5,396 bases of DNA from Clostridiaceae bacterium (GTDB taxonomy: Bacteria; Bacillota; Clostridia; Oscillospirales; Butyricicoccaceae). The stretch lies in assembly GCA_018383195.1 (NCBI GenBank), contig JAGZOP010000086.1, positions 1-5,396 on the forward strand. The letters are read 5' to 3'. The notes below the pieces were generated by a model, which saw only the letters and a list, made by a program, of their open reading frames with translations, did no database searches and had not been told where the DNA came from. This document shows, piece by piece, positions 1 to 4,202 of this stretch. The position numbers were made by a program, and so were the translations under genes. The number at the start of each line of letters is the position of its first letter. Position 1 is the stretch's first letter.

Positions 1-9
1 TCGAGATTT

Positions 10-95
10 TGGTGCAGATGGAGGGACTTGAACCCTCACGTCCTTGCGAACACTAGCACCTGAAGCTAGCGCGTCTGCCATTCCGCCACATCTGC
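10..95 (-). tRNA. tRNA-Leu (anticodon CAG)
   Basis: Read on the minus strand, this folds as a class II tRNA. The 7-bp acceptor stem GCAGATG pairs with CATCTGC, followed by discriminator A and an encoded CCA (10-12). The D stem is GCG/CGC. The anticodon stem CTAGC/GCTAG encloses the loop TTCAGGT, giving anticodon CAG, which reads CUG leucine codons. The variable arm is long (GTTC-GCAA-GGAC), as in leucine tRNAs, and the T stem GAGGG/CCCTC holds the usual TTCAAGT loop. It is the second gene of a two-tRNA transcript, 21 bases after the tRNA-Leu(GAG) gene. The mature 3' end without CCA is at 13. No terminator is visible in the nine bases left before the window edge. Confidence 0.97.
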
Positions 96-116
96 ATATA
101 CGGTTTTTTTAAGAGA

Positions 117-201
117 TGGTGCGAGTGACGGGACTTGAACCCGTACGTCGATTGACACACGCCCCTCAAACGTGCCTGTCTACCAGTTCCAGCACACTCG
201 C
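117..201 (-). tRNA. tRNA-Leu (anticodon GAG)
   Basis: The minus strand folds as a class II tRNA. The acceptor stem GCGAGTG pairs with CACTCGC, followed by discriminator A and an encoded CCA (117-119). The D stem is CTG/CAG. The anticodon stem CACGT/GCGTG has one G-U pair closing the loop TTGAGGG, giving anticodon GAG, which reads CUC and CUU leucine codons. The variable arm is a GTC-AATC-GAC hairpin, and the T stem ACGGG/CCCGT holds TTCAAGT. It is the promoter-proximal gene of the pair and lies about 36 bases after the predicted start site of the consensus promoter at 244-272, so a short leader must be removed by RNase P. Confidence 0.97.
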
Positions 202-243
202 GTTTCCGCTCTTGTTTGCCGCTTTCGTTCAGCGACAATATGT

Positions 244-272
244 ATTATACATGCCGGTGGGGGGAATGTCAA
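244..272 (-). promoter_or_regulatory. Consensus sigma-A promoter of the tRNA-Leu pair
   Basis: The minus strand carries TTGACA (267-272) and TATAAT (244-249) separated by exactly 17 bases. All 12 positions match the housekeeping consensus. Transcription should begin near 237 and run into tRNA-Leu(GAG). A perfect promoter fits a stable RNA operon. The spacer is unusually C-rich on the transcribed strand. Confidence 0.92.
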
Positions 273-328
273 CAATTATTTTTCGATTTTTGAGAGAAAA
301 AATTTTCGGCTTTTATGAATGATAACTA

Positions 329-357
329 TTGACAAACAGAAGAGTTGAATGTATACT
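329..357 (+). promoter_or_regulatory. Sigma-A promoter of the Rrf2-rubrerythrin operon
   Basis: TTGACA (329-334), a 17-base spacer and TATACT (352-357) match the consensus in 11 of 12 positions. The predicted start site is near 364, leaving a leader of only about 25 bases before the Rrf2 start codon. A repressor bound over or beside this promoter, perhaps the Rrf2 protein itself, would control both genes. I could not pick out a convincing IscR- or CymR-like operator by eye. Confidence 0.88.
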
Positions 358-376
358 AATCTCGTAAAGGAAAGGC

Positions 377-382
377 AAGGTG
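377..382 (+). promoter_or_regulatory. Shine-Dalgarno site deciding the Rrf2 start
   Basis: AAGGTG lies six bases before the ATG at 389 and extends into GA, matching the 16S tail beyond the GGAGG core. An in-frame GTG at 380 sits inside this site and would make a protein three residues longer. Because the site would be covered by initiation at that GTG, and because Rrf2 proteins typically begin MRIT or MKIT, ATG 389 is preferred. A weaker purine run at 367-375 could serve the GTG. Confidence 0.7.
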
Positions 383-388
383 AGTGAC

Positions 389-817
389 ATGCGGATCACG
401 CACGAAGCGGATTACGCAATCCGCGTGACCTGCTGCCTGGCTTTTTCCGGCGATAAGGTTGGTGCGAAACAAATTTCGGAATCTACCGGCGTAACGCTTC
501 GGTTTGCGCTGAAAATTCTTAGAAAACTGATTCAAGCTGACATCGTCAAATCTTTTAAGGGAGCCAGCGGCGGATATATGCTCAATCGTTCTCCAAACGA
601 AATCAGCTTTGGAGAAATTATTGAAGCGATTGATGGCACAATCGCCATCAACCACTGTCTCACCGGTGAGTTTGATTGTACAAGAGTTGCACAAAAAGAG
701 AATTGTAATTTCCGCAGAGTGTTCGGCGCCGTAAATCAGCGGTTGCGTGAAGACCTGTATCGAATTACACTCGATCAAATTATGCCTTGTACACCGGAAA
801 ACAGTAGAATAAGCTAA
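389..817 (+). CDS. Rrf2-family transcriptional regulator, probable Fe-S sensor
   Basis: This 142-residue protein has the length and order of the Rrf2 family (IscR, NsrR, CymR). It opens with MRITHEADYAIR, the classic family start. A winged helix follows: a helix-turn-helix at about residues 25-47, and a wing around 57-64 containing GASGGY. A dimerisation helix starts with FGEIIEAIDG (74-83). Cysteines at 90, 97 and 106 occupy the cluster-binding region, with spacing Cx6C and Cx8C. IscR and NsrR use three cysteines here to hold an iron-sulfur cluster, so sensing of oxygen, NO or iron-sulfur status is inferred. A fourth cysteine is at 133. The gene is first in an operon with the rubrerythrin 45 bases downstream and is likely to control it. 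Codon use is plain and AT-rich compared with the next gene, as expected for a low-abundance regulator. The family call is firm; the signal sensed is not known. Confidence 0.93.
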   Translation: MRITHEADYAIRVTCCLAFSGDKVGAKQISESTGVTLRFALKILRKLIQADIVKSFKGASGGYMLNRSPNEISFGEIIEAIDGTIAINHCLTGEFDCTRVAQKENCNFRRVFGAVNQRLREDLYRITLDQIMPCTPENSRIS

Positions 818-862
818 AAATTTTTTTAAAATGAAAGACAAAATTTGAGGAGGAAATTTATT

Positions 863-1402
863 ATGAAGTTCGTATGTTCTGTTTGTGGTTATGTTCATGA
901 AGGCGATTCCGCTCCGGCTGAGTGCCCGGTATGCCATGTTGGTGCAGATAAGTTCATCGCACAGAGCGAGGAGAGAACTTGGGCTGCTGAGCATGTTGTT
1001 GGTGTAGCTGCTGACGTTGCAGAGGACATCAAGGCTGATCTGCGCGCTAACTTCGAGGGTGAGTGCTCTGAGGTTGGTATGTATCTGGCAATGGCTCGCG
1101 TTGCACATCGTGAGGGTTATCCGGAAATCGGCCTGTACTGGGAGAAGGCTGCTTACGAGGAAGCTGAGCACGCTGCAAAGTTTGCAGAGCTGCTTGGCGA
1201 GGTTGTAACCTCTTCCACCAAGAAGAACCTCGAGATGCGCGTTGAGGCTGAGAATGGCGCAACCGCTGGCAAGTTTGATCTGGCAAAGCGTGCAAAGGCT
1301 GCAAACCTCGATGCAATCCATGACACTGTGCATGAGATGGCTCGCGACGAAGCTCGCCACGGCAAGGCTTTCGAAGGTCTGCTGAAGCGCTACTTCGCTT
1401 AA
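863..1402 (+). CDS. Rubrerythrin with N-terminal rubredoxin domain (reverse rubrerythrin, NADH peroxidase type)
   Basis: This 179-residue soluble protein reduces hydrogen peroxide at a diiron site, with electrons entering through a rubredoxin iron. The rubredoxin part comes first (residues 1-36), with CxxC pairs at 5/8 and 21/24. Classical rubrerythrin has it at the C-terminus; this reversed order is that of clostridial rubrerythrins such as those of C. acetobutylicum. The ferritin-like four-helix part spans about 45-179. Probable iron ligands are E67 and E70 in GECSE, E100xxH103 in EEAEH, E130 in EAENGA, and E163xxH166 in DEARH. The start at ATG 863 follows GAGGAGG (847-853) at nine bases; an upstream in-frame extension is not needed. 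Codons are strongly biased (GCA/GCT, CGC/CGT, AAG, GAG, AAC), which suggests high expression. It sits behind an Rrf2 gene and before a strong terminator. A separate promoter in the short gap is not evident. Confidence 0.95.
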   Translation: MKFVCSVCGYVHEGDSAPAECPVCHVGADKFIAQSEERTWAAEHVVGVAADVAEDIKADLRANFEGECSEVGMYLAMARVAHREGYPEIGLYWEKAAYEEAEHAAKFAELLGEVVTSSTKKNLEMRVEAENGATAGKFDLAKRAKAANLDAIHDTVHEMARDEARHGKAFEGLLKRYFA

Positions 1403-1497
1403 TCGAAAAGCCCATATATCCGTGCTGAGATACGCTGTGTAATGGTGAAAAACCATTAAAACAAGCGGAAATCAGAACAAAAGATACGCAGTAACAG

Positions 1498-1534
1498 AAA
1501 TGCGGTTCACATGAAAGTGTGAACCGCATTTTTT
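1498..1534 (+). terminator. Rho-independent terminator after rubrerythrin
   Basis: A perfect 14-bp inverted repeat (1498-1511 with 1518-1531, core TGCGGTTCACA) encloses the six-base loop TGAAAG and runs directly into a T-tract ending at 1534. It lies about 95 bases after the rubrerythrin stop. An A-run on the other side (1498-1500) is short, so activity on the minus strand is possible but weaker. Confidence 0.93.
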
Positions 1535-1646
1535 GTTTATCTTTTTTCTTGATCGAAAGCGGTGCGAGACAATCGAACGTGGAAACGCTTTTGAAAATTG
1601 CGGATGCCTGAAAAGTGCACAGCACAAAGTGGCGGTAAAAGTTTGA

Positions 1647-1691
1647 AGAAATAATAAAAGGGCAAGAGTGAATAAAATCCTCTTGCCCTTT
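1647..1691 (-). terminator. Rho-independent terminator after the AraC-family gene
   Basis: Read on the minus strand, a 12-bp stem (1680-1691 with 1657-1668, core AAAGGGCAAGAG) closes an 11-base loop. It is followed by a T-rich tail (TTTTATTATTT). It begins just eight bases beyond the AraC-family stop codon, so it closes the lacI-araC transcription unit. The plus-strand side has only a short T-run, so it works mainly for the minus strand. Confidence 0.88.
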
Positions 1692-1699
1692 GGCGCTGT

Positions 1700-2509
1700 T
1701 CAGTTAGAGTCGATTGGATAATGAGCTGTCCGGTTCTGGAAATTGGTGCGATAGGAAACCGGAGATAATCCAACCAACTTTTTAAATACAGTATAAAAAT
1801 AGTTGACATTGCTGATTCCAACTTCGGAGGCAATTCTGTTGGCACTCAGTTCGGTGGTCAACAGAAGATGCTGCGCCTGACCGATGCGCCGGCTGCTTAA
1901 AAACTGCATCGGAGAAATCTCAAATATGGGTTTGAATACATGGATGGCATGACTGGTTGTGAGATGCACGGATTCCGCAATATCGCTCAAAAAGATATCC
2001 TTGGTATAGTGCGCGTCGATAAAGCGCGCCATTGCATACGCGGCGGAATCTTCCGGAATCTGCTGCGTGCAGGACAGCGGAGAATAGGTACGGATTTGAA
2101 GCAGCAGTGCGCTGAGCAGATGGCTCTGCACAGTGGGCAGCGTACCGTCGGAAAGCAGCATTTGAATGAGGGGAAGAAATTTTTCCATGCCATCACCGCA
2201 GCGAATGACATCTTCGGGCGGCAATTCGGACATGCGCAGATATTCCGGCAGTTCAAAAAGCAAAGAGGTGTAGCATAAACCGGCGTCGTCGGGAAACAGT
2301 GCATAACAGGTTTCCGGCAAGCAGAATAACGCATCGCCAGCCTGTACCGGATACTGTTTGTCATCGGAAATAAAGCGGGCGGTACCGGATGAAATCAAAA
2401 TAACCTCATAAAGGTCATCGTGCCGGTAGGGCAGACGCGGAAGAAAATCATGCTGCTCTGCCGAAATGGCATGCCGCAAACGGGGATATATGGAGCGCTT
2501 GGAATTCAT
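1700..2509 (-). CDS. AraC-family transcriptional regulator with cupin-like sensor
   Basis: This 269-residue protein has the usual AraC arrangement. The N-terminal half (about residues 30-75) looks like a cupin or AraC-binding domain: a hydrophobic strand pattern with YEVILISSGTARF and then VQAGDALFCLPE, the typical turn and proline-bearing strand. The C-terminal half (about 155-255) carries two helix-turn-helix units. The first is DIFLSDIAESVHLTTSHAIH (171-190). The second is LSANRIASEVGISNVNYFYT (221-240), followed by FKKLVGLSPVSYR (242-254), the conserved AraC signature. It lies 20 bases after the LacI-family gene on the same strand and has its own terminator, so the two are probably co-transcribed. 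Such proteins usually activate sugar-use genes on binding a sugar; the nearby sugar transporter is the natural target, but this is inferred. The effector is unknown. Confidence 0.93.
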   Translation of the reverse strand: MNSKRSIYPRLRHAISAEQHDFLPRLPYRHDDLYEVILISSGTARFISDDKQYPVQAGDALFCLPETCYALFPDDAGLCYTSLLFELPEYLRMSELPPEDVIRCGDGMEKFLPLIQMLLSDGTLPTVQSHLLSALLLQIRTYSPLSCTQQIPEDSAAYAMARFIDAHYTKDIFLSDIAESVHLTTSHAIHVFKPIFEISPMQFLSSRRIGQAQHLLLTTELSANRIASEVGISNVNYFYTVFKKLVGLSPVSYRTNFQNRTAHYPIDSN

Positions 2510-2521
2510 AAAGGTCGGTTG

Positions 2522-2526
2522 CCTCC
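2522..2526 (-). promoter_or_regulatory. Shine-Dalgarno of the AraC-family gene, long spacing
   Basis: GGAGG on the minus strand sits 12 bases before the ATG at 2509, longer than the usual 5-9. It lies just after the stop codon of the LacI-family gene (2530-2532). No better start codon is visible between them. The spacing suggests modest translation, or reliance on ribosomes ending translation of the upstream gene. Confidence 0.6.
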
Positions 2527-2529
2527 GCG

Positions 2530-3582
2530 TTATGGGTTGAGAAGCGTGCCGAGATTATAATGAAACAACACGCGGATATCGGTGAAATAATTTTCTTTTT
2601 CCGGCTGACGCTTGAGCAGGATGTAATCTCCCATCAGCTGAAGGGGCAGCGTTGCCTGCATTTGCGCATCCTGTCCGATGATAAAGTCAATGACATGGTC
2701 CTGCGCAAATTGCAGATTGGACTGGACTTCATCATGGGTAATGACGTGGATTTTCTGAGCCAGTCCAAGACGCACCAGTGCGCGGCATACGCCGTCATAG
2801 CCATAGGATGCAACATAAATACCGGAAAGATCGGGATATCGGCGTAATGCAGTCAGGGTTAGTTCTTCAGAACGGTCGCCATTGTCGAGACAGCTCTCTA
2901 CTGGCAGCAATTCAATATCGGGAAATTGTTTTTCCATTTCGCTGAGAAATCCCTGCATGCGCTGAGAATAGGCAAAATGCCCTTTGAAATGACCGGTAAA
3001 CGGCAATACACGACCGCGCTTTTCCAGAACGAGCCCCATAAGACCTGCTGCGGTCTGACCTGCCGTAATATTGTCCTGCCCGATGTAGCACAATCTTCGG
3101 CTGGAAGGCAGGTCGGTGTTTACCGTAATAATGGGCATATGGCGCTGCTCGATCAGTTCATTGATCTTAAATGTAATGAGATCATTGTGCAGCGGCATGA
3201 TAATGATACCGTCTACTTTTTCTGTATTGACGAGTTCATCGATCATCGCTGCTTGATGGAGCGGATCCACATCGGATGCCAGACGGAAAATGACCTCGGT
3301 ACTGTATGCACGCAGACGTTCCGCCTCTTTGCGGCAGTATTCGAGCAGCATTTGGATAAACGGGGTTTGTACCGAGTGAAGAATGATTCCGATCCGAGCG
3401 GGGCGGCTGGCACGGGACAGCGCCAGCCCGGCGCGGTTGGGCTGATACCCGTATTCTTCTGCCACCCGCTTGATTTTGTCGCGAAGTTCCGGGCGTACGT
3501 TGCCTTTGTTGTGCAGAGCACGGTCAACGGTGCCGCGGGATACTCCGCAGAGTTCTGCAATTTTGTTGATCGTGATGGGCAT
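2530..3582 (-). CDS. LacI-family transcriptional regulator with sugar-binding-protein-like sensor
   Basis: This 350-residue repressor-type protein has a full LacI architecture. Residues 4-50 are the DNA-binding part: TINKIAELCGVSRGTVDRAL forms the helix-turn-helix, and YQPNRAGLALSR (46-57) forms the hinge, with L55 in the place of the leucine that LacI proteins push into the minor groove. TVDRAL replaces the more common TVSR(A/V)L; that variant occurs in a LacI subfamily with ribose-binding-protein-like sensors. The sensor (about 63-345) has the periplasmic-binding-protein fold pattern: RIGIILHS, KVDGIIIMP, ITVNTDLP, YIGQDNITAGQTAAG and THDEV (282-286). The motif QDxxxQ (304-309) also occurs in the neighbouring transport lipoprotein. 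The gene is divergent from that transporter and precedes the AraC-family gene. A sugar ligand and repression of the transporter are inferred. Confidence 0.94.
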   Translation of the reverse strand: MPITINKIAELCGVSRGTVDRALHNKGNVRPELRDKIKRVAEEYGYQPNRAGLALSRASRPARIGIILHSVQTPFIQMLLEYCRKEAERLRAYSTEVIFRLASDVDPLHQAAMIDELVNTEKVDGIIIMPLHNDLITFKINELIEQRHMPIITVNTDLPSSRRLCYIGQDNITAGQTAAGLMGLVLEKRGRVLPFTGHFKGHFAYSQRMQGFLSEMEKQFPDIELLPVESCLDNGDRSEELTLTALRRYPDLSGIYVASYGYDGVCRALVRLGLAQKIHVITHDEVQSNLQFAQDHVIDFIIGQDAQMQATLPLQLMGDYILLKRQPEKENYFTDIRVLFHYNLGTLLNP

Positions 3583-3588
3583 ATTGCT

Positions 3589-3596
3589 CACCTCTT
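3589..3596 (-). promoter_or_regulatory. Shine-Dalgarno site deciding the LacI start
   Basis: On the minus strand AAGAGGTG lies six bases before ATG 3582 and is followed by A, giving an extended match to the 16S tail. An in-frame GTG (3589-3591) that would add three residues lies inside this site, so it is an unlikely start. The protein then begins MPITINKIAE, which is normal for the family. Confidence 0.72.
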
Positions 3597-3640
3597 AACG
3601 TATTTCCACAGCCTAGAGTAGGATAGAGTTATGAATATAA

Positions 3641-3678
3641 GATATATCTATTGTATCATAAGTGGTCAACAGTTTCAT
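3641..3678 (-). promoter_or_regulatory. Probable promoter of the lacI-araC unit
   Basis: Two overlapping solutions fit the minus strand. The first is an extended -10 element, TGATACAAT (3650-3658), with a weak -35 ATGAAA (3673-3678) at 17 bases. The second is TTGACC (3664-3669), 17 bases, then TATATC (3641-3646). Each matches nine of twelve consensus positions; the TG dinucleotide favours the first. Both leave a leader of roughly 50-65 bases before ATG 3582. Confidence 0.55.
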
Positions 3679-3749
3679 AATTCGATATAAAGTTGTATAA
3701 AATGCGTATTTAAATATTTGTGCTCGTTCACGGTAAAATAAAAATACAT

Positions 3750-3772
3750 AAATTGATTTTAAGAATCGATTT
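3750..3772. repeat. AT-rich inverted repeat
   Basis: Nine bases AAATTGATT pair with AATCGATTT across the loop TTAAG, with one T-G wobble, and are followed by further T residues. Stability would be low because only two pairs are G-C or G-U. It could be a protein-binding palindrome or a weak terminator; in such AT-rich sequence it could also be chance. Confidence 0.35.
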
Positions 3773-3785
3773 TTACTAATATAAA

Positions 3786-3818
3786 GCCATAAAAATGCGA
3801 TAATATCGATGAAATGGC
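3786..3818. repeat. Nested inverted repeat
   Basis: GCCAT (3786-3790) is matched by ATGGC (3814-3818). Nearly concentric with it is CGATAATATCG (3798-3808), a perfect palindrome around one base. The intervening A-rich arms do not pair. There is no T-run after it on the plus strand, so a terminator is unlikely; a binding site is possible. Confidence 0.35.
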
Positions 3819-4064
3819 GTAAAAAAAGCAATATAGTCTGGTTTTTGTGTGCAAAAAAGCAAGAAATCAAAAAGAATTCTTCCAAGAGAATGGGATACAT
3901 GAGAAGCAGAGGTCAGAAGAAAACAAGCGGGGGAGTCTGTGCATTATAGATAAATGATGGTATGGAAATTTTACACAAAAACTAAAATCACAATTTTATA
4001 TAGTAATTATGCACAAATACGGATGCGCGAATACAGCGTATCTGTGGAAAAGAGAAAAAGGTAG

Positions 4065-4093
4065 TTGACTTTTTTCGAGGAAACATGTAAAAT
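4065..4093 (+). promoter_or_regulatory. Sigma-A promoter of the sugar transporter operon
   Basis: TTGACT (4065-4070), a 17-base spacer and TAAAAT (4088-4093) match ten of twelve consensus positions. Transcription should start near 4100, giving a leader of about 100 bases before the binding-protein ATG. The leader contains two operator-like palindromes and a hairpin. Confidence 0.85.
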
Positions 4094-4104
4094 TAAATCA
4101 TCAG

Positions 4105-4120
4105 CTGAGCACGTGAGCAA
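4105..4120. promoter_or_regulatory. Candidate LacI-type operator 1
   Basis: The sequence TGAGCACGTGAGCA (4106-4119) is symmetric at 10 of 14 positions around a central CG, with the perfect core CACGTG. LacI-family proteins typically bind 14-18 bp palindromes with a central CG, where the hinge leucines insert. It starts about six bases after the predicted transcription start, a position that would block elongation or open-complex exit. It shares CTGxGxACGTG with operator 2. Confidence 0.5.
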
Positions 4121-4126
4121 AACAAA

Positions 4127-4142
4127 CTGTGAACGTGCACGG
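4127..4142. promoter_or_regulatory. Candidate LacI-type operator 2
   Basis: The sequence GTGAACGTGCAC (4129-4140) is symmetric at 10 of 12 positions around a central CG. Its centre is 22 bases, about two helical turns, after that of operator 1. The left part CTGTGAACGTG repeats operator 1's CTGAGCACGTG. Two sites on the same DNA face suit cooperative binding. It also resembles a catabolite (cre) site, but with three consensus mismatches. Confidence 0.48.
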
Positions 4143-4156
4143 TAATGTGAATTATA

Positions 4157-4178
4157 GGTTCAGAGAAAATCTGAAACC
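4157..4178 (+). other. Leader hairpin before the binding-protein gene
   Basis: GGTTCAGA (4157-4164) can pair with TCTGAAACC (4170-4178) across the loop GAAAA, with one bulged A. It ends eight bases before the Shine-Dalgarno site AAAGAGG (4187-4193). It has no T-run. It could stabilise the mRNA end or affect ribosome access; no known riboswitch class is recognisable. Confidence 0.45.
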
Positions 4179-4202
4179 CGGAGAAGAAAGAGGTAGTGAA
4201 AC

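Larger units (their letters stand above)
1403..1699. other. Intergenic region between convergent genes
   Basis: This stretch separates the ends of the rubrerythrin and AraC-family genes. It holds two facing intrinsic terminators, one for each transcription unit (1498-1534 and 1647-1691). A small hairpin, AATGGT/ACCATT around GAAAA (1441-1457), has no T-run and no clear role. Between the terminators (1535-1646) I see no credible gene, promoter or repeat. Confidence 0.75.
3597..4064. other. AT-rich divergent intergenic region
   Basis: The gap between the divergent LacI and binding-protein start codons is 620 bases. This is its non-coding part upstream of the transporter promoter. It is much richer in A and T than the flanking genes. 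It contains the lacI promoter, two AT-rich inverted repeats (3750-3772 and 3786-3818), a ten-base palindrome AAGAATTCTT (3872-3881), and two copies of CACAAAxAC (3974-3982, 4012-4020). A minus-strand open frame at 3613-3900 has a low-complexity F/I/L/Y-rich translation and no Shine-Dalgarno site that I can see, so I do not call it a gene. It is a natural place for AraC-family binding sites or a small RNA, neither of which I can prove. Confidence 0.6.

Noticed and set aside
787..815. Possible separate promoter for rubrerythrin (TTGTAC, 17 bases, TAAGCT)
   Set aside because: Only about six of twelve consensus positions match, no better than chance; co-transcription with the Rrf2 gene is simpler.
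356..1456. A 366-codon open frame on the minus strand opposite the Rrf2 and rubrerythrin genes
   Set aside because: It lies antisense to two clearly recognisable genes, has a cysteine- and leucine-rich translation with no domain, and is explained by the codon bias of the opposite strand.
1441..1457. Small hairpin AATGGT/ACCATT after rubrerythrin as a first terminator
   Set aside because: The stem is only six pairs and is followed by A-rich, not T-rich, sequence; the strong terminator at 1498-1534 serves the operon.
3613..3900. A 95-codon minus-strand open frame in the divergent gap
   Set aside because: The translation is rich in F, I, L and Y as expected from random AT-rich DNA. I see no Shine-Dalgarno site, and the frame overlaps the probable lacI promoter.
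1428..4043. An 11-base inverted match, AGATACGCTGT (1428-1438) versus ACAGCGTATCT (4033-4043)
   Set aside because: Several 11-base matches are expected by chance in a window of this size, and the two places have no shared context.
4128..4141. CcpA catabolite (cre) site overlapping operator 2
   Set aside because: It has three mismatches to the cre consensus (at positions 4, 10 and 14); the symmetry and the repeat with the neighbouring site fit a local LacI operator better.
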